A stretch of DNA of 64,000 nucleotides from Bugulina stolonifera (Eukaryota > Bryozoa > Gymnolaemata > Cheilostomatida > Bugulidae), in contig OW285188.1 of the NCBI GenBank assembly GCA_935421135.1, positions 17,709,233-17,773,232 of the forward strand, written 5' to 3'. Of this stretch, positions 1 through 12,816 are shown one piece after another. The stretch's first letter is position 1. Every line of letters begins with the position of its first letter. A program made the translations under genes and the position numbers. The notes under the pieces are model-generated. The model was not told where the DNA came from, did not search any database, and saw only the letters and a program-made list of their open reading frames with translations.

Positions 1-41
1 TACAGTTTTATCTGCTTTTACAAGCCATGCATGTACTGTAG

Positions 42-2447
42 GTGCTGGTAGAACAGACTCGGATCGACTAGGTGAGGAGTGTGATGAAGTTGATGAGAAA
101 GGTACCGCACAAGGTAATATAAGTTATTTTTATATTCAAATGTTATCAGCAACATCTTGTAGAATACGGTACTGCTGCACGGTGTTTCCGTATCATTCAG
201 TTTTTTTCTTTCGGTTCAGAAGCCACAAAATTTTTAAATGCACACCGAGGCTGAATGCAGCGGTGCAGTACGATTCAGTTTTAAAATTCAAGCTGCGACT
301 GACCCCTTAGCGCACCCACTTCTGATAATGGCTGGTGTTACGAACACGTAAATTCATGTTATGCTTCTTTCAATTGTTATAATTCAATGTCATCCTTGGA
401 ATACAGACTTAGCTGCAGCCATCATTATCACCCAGTGATGATTTACTGTAGCTTTACTCAATTCTAGTAGTTATACTTGCATATTATTGTGAATAATTAG
501 CATGTTATAATCAAGATTTATTAAACAAAATAAAAAAATGACCGCCATTAGAGTTAAAATCAAAGTGTGACAACTCCCAAAATTGATTATTAAATTTTCG
601 GTTCGATCCGTTTTTTCCTGAATTTAAACAAGCAAATTAAGCCGAGGGGTTGAAGACAACTTCAGTATCATTCAGTTTTTTGAAAAATCAGCAAAAAAAC
701 TGCATGCAAGTGCAAACCAAGACAACCCAGCACTAGAATATGGCCAAGAGTTATAATATACATGTACATGTACTATATTATGTGCAAGTGTACTAATAGT
801 ATGCTATATGCAGTTTTATCTGCTTTTACAAGTCATGCATGTACTGTAGGTGCTGGTAGAGCACACTGGGAGGGGGAGGAAGGTGATGAAAAAAGTTACG
901 CACAAGGTAATATAAAGGATTCTTATATTCAAATTTCACCAGCAATATTTAGTAGGATACAGCCAAGGTTTGTAAGATAATATAATATACATGTACTATA
1001 TTATGTGCAAGCACACCTGTCAACCTGGAATAGAAAAATATGGTGAGTTTCAACTTCAAAGTGTACAGGTGAAGACCCTAACTTCCAAATGCAGAAAATA
1101 CATTTGGAGAGTAGGAACTGTGGGGGGGGGGGGGGGGAGGAGGAGTATGGGTGCCAAGCTTCACTGTTATCACAGCACTAATCATGATCTTTTGACATAA
1201 CCAGTAATACGGGTAAATTAGCTACCATGCTTGTACTTTTAGCAAAGACTAAACTAAATCACAAAAATGCTGAAATGAGACTGGTGGTGAAAAAGATTTG
1301 ACTAGTACACATGCACAATATAAGCCATGTAGTAGCTGATAACTACAAAGCTGTATCAAAATACCATTTAGAGTAAAAGGAGACTGAACAAGGGTATTAA
1401 TTTCATGCCATTTATTGGATAATCTTGGATATTGGCCCTGATGCCCTGAAATCGGGAGGATATAGGGATATAGGGAGCTGGTGGGAGTTTGAAATAGGGA
1501 GGGTCCTGCCCAAATTGGGATAGTTGACAGGTATGTGTGCAAGTCTATTAATAGTATGCTATATACAGTTTTATCTGCTTTTACAAGCCATGCATGTGCT
1601 GTAGGTGCTGGTAGCACAGACTCGGATCGACCAGGTGAGAAGTGGTATAAAAGTGATGAGAAAGGTACCGCACAAGGTAATATAAATTATTTTTATATTC
1701 AAATGTTTTCAGCAATATCTTGTGGAATACGGTACTGCTGCACGGTGTTTCTGTATCATTCAGTTTTTTTCTTTTGGTTCAGAAGCCACGAAATTTTTAA
1801 ATGCACACCGAAGCTGAATGCAGCGGTGCAGTACGATTCAGTTTTAAAATTCAAGCTACGATTAACCCCTTAGCGCACCCACTTCTGATAATGGCTGGTG
1901 TTATGAACACATGAATACATGTTATGCTTCTTTCAACCCTTATAATTCGATATCCTTGGCATACAGACTTAGCTGCAGCCATCATTATCACCCAGTGATG
2001 ATTTACTGTAGCTTCACTCAATTCTAGTAGTTATACTTGCATATTATTGTGAATAATTAGCATGTTGTAATTACAATTTATTAAACAAAATAAAAAATGG
2101 CCGCCATCAGAGTTGAAATCAGAGTGTGACCACTCCCAAAATTGAGTATTAAATTTTCAGTTCAACCCGTCTTTTCCTGAATTTAAACAACCAAATTAAG
2201 CCGAGGGGTTGAAGGCAACTTCGGCATCATTCAGTTTTTTGAAAAATCAGCAAAAAACTGAATGCAAGTGCAAATCAAAACCGCCCAGCACTAGAATACG
2301 GCCAAGATTTATAATATACATGTACTATATTGTATGCAGTTTTATCTGCTTTTCTAAGTCATGCATGTACTGTAGGTGCTAGTAGCACAGACTCCGATCG
2401 ACTAGGTGGGAAGTGTGATGAAGGTGATGAGAAAGGTACTGCACAAG
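42..2447 (+). repeat. Four repeated exon-like cassettes
   Basis: A block starting near position 1 recurs near 780, 1,545 and 2,325. Each copy holds an open cassette between a possible acceptor (TGTAG before GTGCTGG) and donor (CACAAG before GTAAT): 42-113, 850-906, 1605-1676 and 2376-2447, of 72, 57, 72 and 72 nt. All are multiples of three and phase 1 at both ends, so they could be added or skipped without a frame change. They encode acidic, Ser/Thr-containing 19-24-residue segments that I do not recognise. The block containing cassette 3 (about 1,550-2,310) copies positions 1-760 closely. The acceptors have poor pyrimidine tracts. They lie upstream of the ARB2-like tail at 3,224-4,419 and could be its exons, or a decayed tandem duplication. 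Confidence 0.35.
1012..1535. mobile_element. hAT-like MITE with 8-bp target duplication
   Basis: The inverted ends CACACCTGTCAAC and GTTGACAGGTATG are flanked by a perfect 8-bp duplication, TGTGCAAG (1004-1011 and 1536-1543). No transposase frame is present. It interrupts the repeated block between cassettes 2 and 3. The interior includes a poly-G run near 1,122-1,138. Confidence 0.7.
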
Positions 2448-2731
2448 GTAATAGGAATTGTTATTATATTCAAATGTCACCAGCAATATCGTGTATTCCT
2501 GTAGTGCGCATACAAGGTACAGCGTGTTTTATACACTGCATACATATTCTTGCGTTTCTATGTGTTGAATTTATGGTATTTTGATGCATGTATTAAGACC
2601 AGGAGTTGTGGTTCACTTGACCAGTAAAATTATTATTTTATCAAAATCACATTATTTTGCATGTTTGCACTCCAAATAGAGTGTAATAGACATTTTCTAG
2701 TTTGGAAAATCTTTGGACTAGATAGTCGTTA

Positions 2732-3361
2732 AGGCCAATCCACACTGGGCTGATTTCAGCAAAAATGTGGCCTGTTTGGCTGGCACCATTTTCAAATGAA
2801 CGATATCGTTTTTAAATAGTGCCAGCAAAATGTTTTACACAGTCTGTGGCCACAAACTTTTTCGCGAACCAGTGACATTTGAGGAAATTGAACTGGTCTA
2901 TGTAGTTATTCTTTTTTTCTTTTGTTACAAAATAAAATATTTTGTTATTTTGAAATAAAAACTTCAATCATATTCTTGTGAATAAATTAATTTCATATTT
3001 AGTTTGTGAAAAAATTCATTTTATTGAGCCAAAGTTCACTATTCAATCCTAAAATGCAGATATAGTGCTCAATATTATTATTACTCTGTTACCACATACA
3101 TCGAATACTGTTTTCTCACTACCATTATTTTATACTATCGATTGTCATCTTCATGTTTTTCAGTTCAGTTGATAGCTGACTTGCATTCAACTATATTGAC
3201 TAAATGGTTTTGAAATGTTGCAGGCAAGGTTTCGTAGCATACTAGGTACAGCGTCTTATACACTATTTATATCAACTCCGACAATAGAACAATTCTTTGT
3301 TGGCATTGAATGTTTTTATCCCAGAATCGTCATAGCAAAATAGCCCAGTGTGGATAGACCT
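2732..3361. mobile_element. TIR element with TTA target duplication
   Basis: The ends AGGCCAATCCACACTGGGCT and, inverted, AGGTCTATCCACACTGGGCT match at 18 of 20 positions and are flanked by TTA (2729-2731 and 3362-3364), as in PIF/Harbinger-type elements. Its right part (from 3,224) is shared with 37,188-37,362, where only the right terminus exists. The 22-nt exon-like piece at 3224-3245 lies inside it. No transposase frame is seen. Confidence 0.5.
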
Positions 3362-4419
3362 TTATTTTAACTCACATTTGATATTCCTGTGTGAATAAAG
3401 TTTTTATAAAAAAAGGATATAATGAAGATTAGATGATATATGTGTTTTACCTTATGCACAGTGTAACTAATAAAGGTCTACATGGATGTAGGAGGTGCAT
3501 ACTGCTTTATTGTCAGTCATTGGCACATGTGTAAACTATACAAAGAGCTGATATCTTTTATTTATAAAATTTAATAAATTGTAAATTTGTTTATTTAAAA
3601 ATTTAACAGAATAAGTTAATAATTATGTTTTTGAATTATTTGCTATATCTATGAAGGTGATGATTCACAGAGTGAACCTGAAGTCAATACAAGTGGTGAT
3701 AGGAAACGTGGTTCTGCTGAAATTGACAATTCAAGTAAGTAAATTGGATAGTTCCGTCTCAATTCTCAAATTATAAATTTGTCCAGTGACTTTAACCCCA
3801 TACTTGGAGCTTCTAATACCTGGTAGTGGGTTGTTATTGAAAGTCGTGGAATTTTCTCACCAGACAAGCATAACCTAGGAAGATACATGTATTTACACAT
3901 ACTGTATGCTATGAATGTCTATACATGTTGTTCACTATAGCCACATAAGCTAAATGCATCTTTTAATCTACCAGCAACACCAAGGTGATACCAATTGGGA
4001 ATTAATTTATTGAAATACGTTTTTTATTTCAATCAAAAATCCAATTTGACTTCATAACATCGACATAATAGGTAAAATTTTTGACAAATCAAAATCGAAT
4101 CAACTTAAATTTTCCAGTTGCACAGAGTTAACAGTCACTATGCACAAAACCTGTTTGTGAATCAATGTTGCTGGGCACATTCATTAGGATAAGCCCATTA
4201 TTACATGTGGAAGTTGGTAAATACTGTAGACAGAGCAGAGTAATGGTTCTGTACATGAAGGGGTGTCACTCAAGGTGCTTATGATTCTACTGTGTTACAG
4301 TGAAACCTGACTAATATTAAAACATGGACATTTTTGCAGGTAAGGAAGAAGATATACCTGGTGTACATCAGCCAAAAATACCAGTCTCTGAAGAAAAAGA
4401 CAAGGAAGAGGAACTCTAA
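3224..4419 (+). CDS. 3' tail of an ARB2-like paralogue (partial)
   Basis: Three exon-like pieces can be read: 3224-3245, 3657-3734 and 4340-4419. They are duplicates of the last exons of the TRIM-ARB2 gene (37188-37209, 37663-37740, 37875 onward) with the same splice phases. Here the last exon stays open for 26 codons and ends in EEEL followed by TAA; human FAM172A, as I recall it, ends in HEEL, so this looks like the ancestral C-terminus. In the right-hand copy the second complete codon after the splice is TAA instead of GAA. No ARB2 core domain lies in the window to the left, so this is the end of a gene that begins outside, or an isolated duplicated fragment. The cassettes at 42-2447 may be its preceding exons. 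Confidence 0.45.
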
Positions 4420-4921
4420 ACTGTGCTCCTTCTCTGCTAACACTGCCACATGCAAGCAGATTCATGAAAGCTGCTTGCTGTTCTATAGATAATAATATGT
4501 TGTAGTTAGTTATTTTAATTGCATATAGATAATGGTTTACCTTTTACAGTTGGACGTTTTAATTACACTTCTACCAGCACCAGGGAGTGGTTACAATAAT
4601 AGGGGTTATAATTTATCTAGGCTTCTGATCTATTATACAAGTCATAGTATTTTAATACAACTTGATTATATTAATACAATACAATCAGTGTTACATTGAG
4701 TAAAAGGAAGATTTACTGTTGATATGATCAAACAAGACAAAATATACTTCTTATAATTTACTTTTGGTAATGGCTCTTTTTACCAGTACAACAGAAAGCA
4801 CCTTCAAGGACAGACTTGCCAAGTTCCACTGATTCAGGAGATTCAGCATTTAGGTTGGGGGTACCGAATTTTGAGTTGTAAATCAGGGAGACTTGGTAAG
4901 CCTGCTCAAGAGAACAATACG
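3224..4921. repeat. Segmental duplication, left copy
   Basis: The sequence matches 37,188-38,412 closely over exons, introns and 3' flank. The left copy is longer, mainly in the stretch between its last two exons (3,735-4,339). The match starts at GCAAGGTTTCG and ends at AGAACAATAC. The right copy reaches the intergenic strip between TRIM-ARB2 and MPLKIP. Confidence 0.8.
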
Positions 4922-5817
4922 GCTTACCCTCGATTTTTCCTGTTAGAGTAAGATGTTCCAGACCTTTCTGTCGATATACATGACCCATAAGTTGTAGTTG
5001 CCTCTTTCTTATTGTTCTTAATAATGATCAAGTACTTTGGCTCCAATTAAATGTTTTAACTGACAATACCATAACCCCCAGTTTTAGTTATAACACTACA
5101 CAAGTCCCAAATTGTACCTCTGGTTAAGTCTTGGCGGACCTCTATGGCCATAGCTGATTAACTGCATGGCGATGTAACGAAAATAACAGCTTTAAGTATC
5201 ATACAGTGGCCACAGACCACAGTAATAATTTAATTGCTCAGGAATTTCAAAAAACTCCATTTGGAGTTGTCTCCACCACATTTTCCCACTTTTCAACGGG
5301 CTGTTGCCGGAACCACAGCGGTCATATATAAAAATGCTGGTTTCCCACTAATTTAAGGGTGCTCTTTCTACCTGTACATTTTTAAAAGAATCTGAGTAGG
5401 GACAACACGCAAATTTGATCAGTCCCCATGGAATGGCCCCTGGTACCGTCTACGGCTAGTAATGTTGGTCCCAACTCTATAGTGGTCACCCGTGCATTGC
5501 CCAGATCATTGACCTGGTGCTGTGTTTTATAAGTAGCTAGCACAAGACGCCACACTCGACTACTCTTATTGATGCCAGTCTCTACTCCTCAGTAGATGGC
5601 CCATGCATCAGTCAGTAGAGAGTCACTTCCCCTCTAGCATCTTACATGTAAGTTGACACTAGCACTAAGTTTACCCAAGCCCTATTAGCAGTCTGCCTGG
5701 TTGGACTCCTAGACTGGTTTGCACTCCTGCTGGCTGACTCCTTTGGTGTATCTGTATCTAGTGACTGCTAGCTGCATAGCTACCTAGCTAGATACAACAG
5801 TGTTAGGTTTACAATAT
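4922..5817. other. Gene-free stretch
   Basis: No convincing exon, RNA gene or bounded element was seen on either strand. The sequence is ordinary AT-rich intergenic DNA. Confidence 0.4.
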
Positions 5818-6514
5818 TGTAATGGTTTTTGAGTTTTGGTACTGTCGTTCTGAGACGACTTCCGAGTCCAAAATGAAGTCCCTATGAGTGGTGCTAGGCC
5901 TTCTCATTACATGAAAGATTAGCAGGTACTAGTAGTCAAATAACTACCAAAGACGACCCATATGATCCCGAGTCAATGCTTGTATGCTATACTGAGGAAG
6001 CTAGTGATCCGACCTAGCAGGAAGTTTGGGTTGCAAGGTTGAAGACCTTAACAACTAGAATGACCTAACTACAAAGTGAAAGTCTCTGTATATAAGTATA
6101 AATGTGTCTTTATTGAGATCCAAGCATGAACTGAGACAACAAACGGAAAAACAATGATCATAATAGTAATAGAAGTTCCAGTAAAAAGGCCGACATAGTG
6201 TCGTAAAAAGACGACATAGTGTCGTCCAGAAATTGCGCAACAATATGGCGGCCGGAAGCCCGATGGCCGACCCAAAATAGGTCGGGTTTGACAAAAGGTG
6301 CTTAAAATCATCTAGACCATAATTATGCAAAATCAGTATCAAGTATTTCTGAGAGGTCGGGCCTCTTTACATGGGTATAAAAAGGGTTATAATAGCTCAG
6401 TAATGCATATAAGGAGTGTACAGATAACATTCACCTACGCAGACAATGGGTACAAGCAAGTGTAGGTATATAATTTAGTGTCATGTAGTCGGGAGGCTGC
6501 GCGTGACCATTACA
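5818..6514 (-). mobile_element. Solo LTR, TGTAATGG family
   Basis: It starts TGTAATGG and ends CCATTACA, the TG...CA form of LTRs, and is flanked by ATAT on both sides (5814-5817 and 6515-6518). Read on the minus strand it has an AATAAA signal (TTTATT on plus at 6109), as expected for an LTR transcribed leftwards. Its sequence is the undisturbed version of the LTR at 6519-12816 and gives the empty site for both insertions found there. Confidence 0.75.
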
Positions 6515-6682
6515 ATATTGTAATAGATTTTGGTTTCTGGTGTGGTCGTCCTAAGACGACTCCCGAGTCCAAAGTGAAGTGCCTATGAGTGGTGCTAGGC
6601 CTTCTCATTACATGAAAGATTGATCGGAGTCAGTAGTCAAAGAACTACCAAAGACGACCCATGTGATCCCGAGTTATGCTTG

Positions 6683-9600
6683 TGTCACGAGGGAAATTTG
6701 AGAAATTTAATATGTTTGTATATATGAGTATATGTACTATGATATATATATATTGTATATGTGTATACGTATACTAAGTATGCTAGTACACTAATGGTTC
6801 TATGTGATATATAATATATAGACTGTTGTATTTGTATTCAATGGTTTGTGCAATGTACTGTGTAATTTATAATTATCTTCTCCTGTTAACCTCCAATAAA
6901 TTAAGAGAAGATAACTTTGGTTCTCATGTAATTTCTGTCTCACTAATTGATAGTTGTCTTCTCACGCCAATTATATCTCTATTGAGAGAAGATAACTTTT
7001 GACAATGACTCTTTGGTCCAATATTATGTGTGTATACCTCCTATATATATATATATTCAATCAATTAATTTATGTAAACAAGTGCACTATGGTTCTAGGT
7101 TCTATGTGTCATGTAATGGTAGCACTCAGGACATATGCACTCAATATATTTATTTCCTCTCGTGGACATACAAATTGTAATCTCTCTATGTTGTAGAATA
7201 TAATAATCCGAGTGACAGAATTGGGACTACCTCCCCTGGAGAATCTATGTGTTCTAGGAGTTACCCTATCAACAGGTATTATCAAGCCAACGGCAATTCA
7301 AGTATATCTCTTTCAAGAGAGCTGTGTATCGGGTACGTTATGAATTATTCACCTGGTAAATCAATCACTTCGCAGGCCAATTTGAGGTTTAAGAATTGTT
7401 ATATTTAAACTGCCTCAGAGTGTATATGTACTATAACACCTCAGTGGAAATGTATACTAATTTCTCACTGGAAAAATATTCGTTCAATCGAATTCTCCAA
7501 ATCAATAGTTCAATGAAAGTCACTCAGTGATTCTGAATCCTCAATATGGGTTCAAATTAATTGTTCAATGTGCTGAATCCCGTTTGCGATCAAAAACCAA
7601 TTATCAGTGTCTGTAATTGCTGCGCACAATAAGTAATTGTCTTACTAAAAAATTAATCTCCAATCTGTCAGTTTCAAAAATAATAATTCAATCTCTGATT
7701 ATAGCAGCTACAATAATTGTCAGTCTGCCTCCTTATATAAAGGGAATATATCATATGTATAGACTTACACTGAGTCTGTGTTTCAGAGAGAATATTGGCA
7801 CAATAAAAATTATTAATCATCAATGGTACACTTGAGCACTGTGTAATTACTCTCTATTTTAATGTCATCATTATATCCAGTATGTCCTTGCCTGGGTCAT
7901 CATCTTGTGCTCTCTCTCTCTCTCTCTCTCTGCTCTCTCAATGTGCTCTGCTTGTGCTCTCAAAAAGCTCTCCTTATATACCCTTCTCCTGGGTTTTCCA
8001 TGTCAGCAGCAATCGATATTATAGGAGGATGTATACTATTTCTTAAGCCTTACATCATATTTTTAGATTTTTGATTTCCCATCTTGATCAGCAAACAAGT
8101 TGTAATCCATGAGTCACTCATATCTATGTTTCGTACAGCATTCCTTGGATCGCTTCATGTTTGTGTTATGTATGTCATCATCTCCTATAAACTCGAGTCA
8201 TTAGTCTAGTGTGTTTATCTTTCAGCTTGGCAGTTAACCATTCCGGGAATTCCATTAGTTCTGTGACCCCATCCTTCAAACGTATGCCAACTAATGCTGT
8301 AAAGAGAAAGAGTTTCTGCATACTAACCATAATGTGTATATGAATGTTCTAGAAGTTTGTGCACTTATTGACACATAGTGTTCTTACAAGAATTTCAAAA
8401 ATTATGACACTAATTACTAGTTCACCTACCAACATGTTGACTACCATGTTATGTTATTATATCCTTACTGCTTTACTACTCCATGCAGTATTCTATGAAA
8501 CTAAACTTTATGCTGTTATTCTCTAATATATAATTATAATGTACCACACTAAGCCCTGCTTTCCTAATAATATATTACTATGATAGCCGAGTGTCTTGCT
8601 CAAATATATAAAATTTGTGTATTTAACCTACTAGTCTCCTACTCTCTTTACTATATCTATATTTTCTTCTGCTAATTTAATATGTGTAATGTGGCCTTTC
8701 AATTACCTAGCTTGGGCCTGGGTTCCAAACTTATATAATGTACCTGTTAATTAGGCTATTTATAAAAATGGTGCTGAGCAAAATTTAATCTCATATACAT
8801 ATACACGTACATGATCACTGTATACATGTATTCTCATCTGTGTATGTGTCCCATAATAACCAGGCAGTGACCTTGTGGGTGGTCATGTTGTGTCTGTATT
8901 CTAATTAATATTCCATTTATTTATTGTGTATCTGTGTTATTTTTGTAAATATCATAAAGAAAAATTAGTATTAATTTTATTCAATGTCTATCTGCTAATA
9001 ATTTACTATGCGTAATAGTTATCCTGGTAGTCATAAGTTTGTGTATGGGTTCCAATTCCTCTCACTATGTACAATATATATAGCAAAGATAGTGGAAGGG
9101 AAGATCAGACACTCAGGCCAAAAACTGTCCGTCCCCCGCCTCCAAACGCGGTCCGAACAAAGCAAAGAGTTGTGCTACCTTGTACACAAATCCGCTCTTG
9201 CTATTGGTGTTCCGCCGGCCAATCAAATAATATTGCTAACAGCGGCATCGAATAGACAGTCTACTTATACAAACGATATACCATTAGAAAGAGCGCAACA
9301 GTTAACCCGTTGCTTCGCAAAACTAGTCTAGCAGCCATCTAAAAGTTCAACACATTTAAGGCGGGAAGTGGATCGCGTGGATCGCGGAACGTCGGGACCG
9401 CCAAATTGGGCGTATTTGGTGGGACAGGGTTTTATCATTGAGTGTCCGATCTTCCCTTCCACTCTTTGTATATAGTATAGCAATAAAAATGTTATGGCTG
9501 GATCTGTTGTTATTATGATATTCAAGATTTAAGTCTATTTGTATAGTAGAAACCCTACTAAATAATGGGTATGCTTTGCTGTGATTGGCTGATACTCTAT

Positions 9601-9849
9601 GTAGCGTGATATATTGGCATTTGGCAATAGCGATATAAATGTTATGGCTGGTGCAGCGGTCATTAGACATGATATTACTTTTTAATAATAGCTAGTGAAC
9701 TAATTCTACTTGTATAGTAGACATTTTCCATTGACTCTTGCTTGTTTATTTGTGTATACCTGGCTGGTATTCTATTTGTCTACTTGTATCTCCTACACTT
9801 TGCTATCATAAAATATCTAATATAAATGTTATCGATGTCATATCTGACA
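6683..9849. mobile_element. Nested LTR-type element, TGTCA...TGACA
   Basis: It begins TGTCACGAGG and ends ATCTGACA, with CTTG duplicated at both sides (6679-6682 and 9850-9853), inside the LTR at 6519-12816. It is 3.17 kb. No reverse transcriptase, integrase or gag frame can be read, so it is non-autonomous or heavily decayed. A CT microsatellite lies at about 7,911-7,931. Terminal direct repeats were not found by eye, so whether it is one long LTR or a degraded element is open. Confidence 0.55.
9091..9463. mobile_element. Short TIR MITE
   Basis: AGTGGAAGGGAAGATCAGAC at the left end matches, inverted, the right end at about 9440-9463 with one mismatch. The enclosed 0.37 kb is noticeably more GC-rich than its flanks. 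A clear target duplication was not found. It lies inside the nested element 6683-9849. Confidence 0.5.
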
Positions 9850-9922
9850 CTTGTTTACTATACTGAGAAAGAGAGTGATCCGACCTAGTAGGCAGTTTGT
9901 GTTGCAAGGTCGAGGACCTTAA

Positions 9923-12286
9923 AGTGATCATGCAGCCTAGGGGTGTTTTATATCGTTTTAAAGGAAACATCGAGCCCCAGGCAGCTATTTTGAGTGTTTT
10001 TTAGGCCAATTTAGTGATAAAGAAGCATAGAAGCAGAAGCTGAGGACTATTTGGAGGACTATTGCATGTTGTCCGCTCGTGCATTTTGGTGTCAGATAAC
10101 TCCCAATATTTCACAACTGAAATCCACCATTACTTTGCACTTGATGAGTTGTTGACTTTTGACCACAAGGTCAACCACTAATGAGAATAAAATGTGATCA
10201 ATAACAAAATAACATTGCCACAAGTATTGAGTGATTCAAGCCAAATCTTCCTGTGACTATGCTGGCTACAGATGATTCGAGTAAATAACAATATTAGCAT
10301 TCATTTCAATGTGGCAGCACATAAATTATCCCTTCACAATAGAAGGAGCATTTGCCAACACCTATGCGGGTAATAAATATGAAACAAATGGCATGCAGCC
10401 ATCAGGATGTTTAGTAGAAACACACATGGGCTAGTGAAAAAACACTATATTTATGCATATCAGGAAGCCAGTCTCTACAAAAGTTGCACTCCATAAACCA
10501 AATAGCAGTTGGAAAAATTGTCCTGATAGTAGAGCATAGCATTTGTTATTTAGATTGCATAGGCCTATAAATAAAAGAGCAGTTTTTCATTTTCATTTGG
10601 CATATTATAATGACATAAATAGTACTACTGGTAAGTTTGAATACTATTGCAGAAGTGAAAAATTCAGGTGTTACACCACAACATATGATCCTAGGAAACA
10701 CTTTCTTCCTTCTGCCTATGTTTTAAGAACGGAGAATATTATTATCCTCTGTAACCAAAATTGTACTGATAGTGATCAAGTAGCATGATGATGGCACATG
10801 TTCACTAATACAGTCACGATAGAAGAAATACAATCTGAGTTCTTTCTTATAACATTCTACATGTATGTGGCTACAGGCATAGCATACAGACTAGCTAGCT
10901 AACCTATAGTGTACCGCAGATTTGGTCATCACATAAAATAACAATACTTCTAATGTTTATTCAATGGTGTCCAACTTATAAACAAGCACCAACAAAATGG
11001 TTTAGTGGTCAGTGATAATCTTGTTCTTCTTCCATCCAGTGGGCTCATAATACATGTAATGTACATGTAGTGAGTCATTGGTGATAAAACTTTCTTTTGT
11101 GTACATATTTGCCCCTAAACCAAAGATTGTGAATGTACCCTGTCAAAAACAACGATTTAGTAATATAGACACTCAATGTTGTATGAGCAAAACAACAGAG
11201 GGATGCACAATATGTTCTTGTGAGCTAATATTGGTTGCAATGTACAAAGGTATAATGGCTTATCTATAGCATATATTAATAATATTTTAAATACAATTTA
11301 AATATTCTGTAATTTGCGTTCATATACATGTATATCATGTATAAGACTGCACACTACATGTTCTATCTGACAGTATCTGTACATAACATGTATAATGTTA
11401 TTTATGAATCGTATTACAAAACTATTACAGTATGTTCATGCACATGTATTATAAAAATCATGTACTATATGTATACACATAAAAATGTATTATACATGCA
11501 CTACATGAGTGTATAGCTCATGTCTGTACCCCATAAGTAAGATGCACATGTATGTACACCTATACAACATTTTGATTTTTATACATCTGTAAAGCTGATA
11601 TATGTAATTTATTATAAATAACTATAGTAACTATAATAAGTAATGCACATACATGTACATTGCATACCACGCCCATTCAGTTATACACGCATGTGCTAAT
11701 GGCAGATGTCTTCACCAGATCCCTTCTTGGGCTGGCAGTGATATGCGTAGTGGCTCATTGATTAGCCAGTGTGGTTGGGAGGAGGCTACCTATAGAGTGC
11801 CTAGTGTAGGACTACTTCAGTAGAAATTCTTATTTTCAATAATGCATGACACATCCTAAGTGATCAGAACAGTAGCCTAGCCACTAACTTGCTTTTGTTG
11901 CAATATAGAAAATGGACCAATCCATGTACATGTAGGTGGCTGCTAGGCTGTTGAGTGTAGAATAATTAGCAATCCACTCAGTATATCAGCTCTTGTTATC
12001 ATTGTGGTCAGGGCAGAGCAGCCTTATGACATTGGTCATATTATTGCATTCTTGTGGTTTGTGTTCTTAGTACAACTTATTTTTAAACAAAAGTAGAGAG
12101 ATGACAACTTTACATGCACAGCCAAAAAACAATTTTTGTGGAAGATAACTCTGAATTACAGAGCCATTTTACTATTAAATCTAGTGATAAATGGCTCCAT
12201 TGAAAAGATAACTCTTAGAAATCAGTTGATTCGGCTTGAAAAATGGAGCGCAACGATATAAAACACCCCTAGGCTGCATGATCACT
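9923..12286. mobile_element. TTAA-flanked TIR element (piggyBac-like, non-autonomous)
   Basis: The inverted ends begin AGTGATCATGCAGCCTAGGG and continue for about 35 bp. They are flanked by TTAA at 9919-9922 and 12287-12290. The uninterrupted related LTR (near 6046-6055) has a single TTAA at exactly this place, which proves the insertion and its 4-bp TTAA duplication. TTAA targets are typical of piggyBac elements, but the terminal bases differ from the usual piggyBac CCC start. The 2.36-kb interior has no readable transposase. Confidence 0.75.
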
Positions 12287-12816
12287 TTAACAACTAGAAT
12301 GACCTATCTACGAAGTGAAAGTCTCTGTATATAAGTATAGATGTGTCTTTATTGAGATCCAAGCAAGAACTGAGACAACAAACGTAAAAACAATGCCCTC
12401 TATATAGTAAGAGAACTTCTGGAGGAAGTTCCGGTAAAAAGGCCGACGTAGTGTCGGAAAAGACAACATGGCGGTGGAAGCCCGATGCCCAACCCAAAAT
12501 GGGTCGGGTTATTACAAAAGATGCTTAGAATCATCTAAATCATATACAAAATGAATATCAAGTAATTCTGAGAGGTCGGGCCTCTTTACATGGGTATAAA
12601 AACAGTACAATGTCTTAGTAATGCTATATACAGGCATGTAATTATCAAATGTATGGTGAGACATGCAATACAAGGCAAGTATGAGTATAGAAACAGCTAA
12701 GTGCAAGAGAATAAGTGTTAGATGAGTAGTGCTGTGGCAACTACTAGGCACTTAGGGTGCTATAAGGTCCATCAGGGTGGCTGGAGTCGTATATACAAAT
12801 GTCCTGAACCATTACA

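Larger units (their letters stand above)
6519..12816 (-). mobile_element. Solo LTR split by two nested insertions
   Basis: LTR sequence related to 5818-6514 is present in three pieces: 6519-6682, 9850-9922 and about 12291-12816. The ends are TGTAATAG and CCATTACA, flanked by ATAT (6515-6518 and 12817-12820). The first gap is filled by an LTR-type element (6683-9849), the second by a TTAA element (9923-12286). Removing both restores an LTR colinear with the neighbouring copy. This LTR begins directly after the ATAT that ends the previous LTR. Confidence 0.75.

Noticed and set aside
4758..4988. Minus-strand 76-aa frame ending GKKSHYQK, reminiscent of the human MPLKIP C-terminus
   Set aside because: The duplicate at 38240-38412 has an in-frame stop, MPLKIP exon 2 ends upstream of it with its own stop, and I found no splice path joining them. 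The resemblance is short and may be chance.
10543..10788. 81-aa frame inside the TTAA element as a transposase remnant
   Set aside because: It has no DDE-type motif or similarity I can point to, and is too short to support.
11000..11700. Many ACATGTACATGT palindromes as a regulatory array
   Set aside because: The motif is scattered all over the window in AT-rich DNA with no regular spacing.
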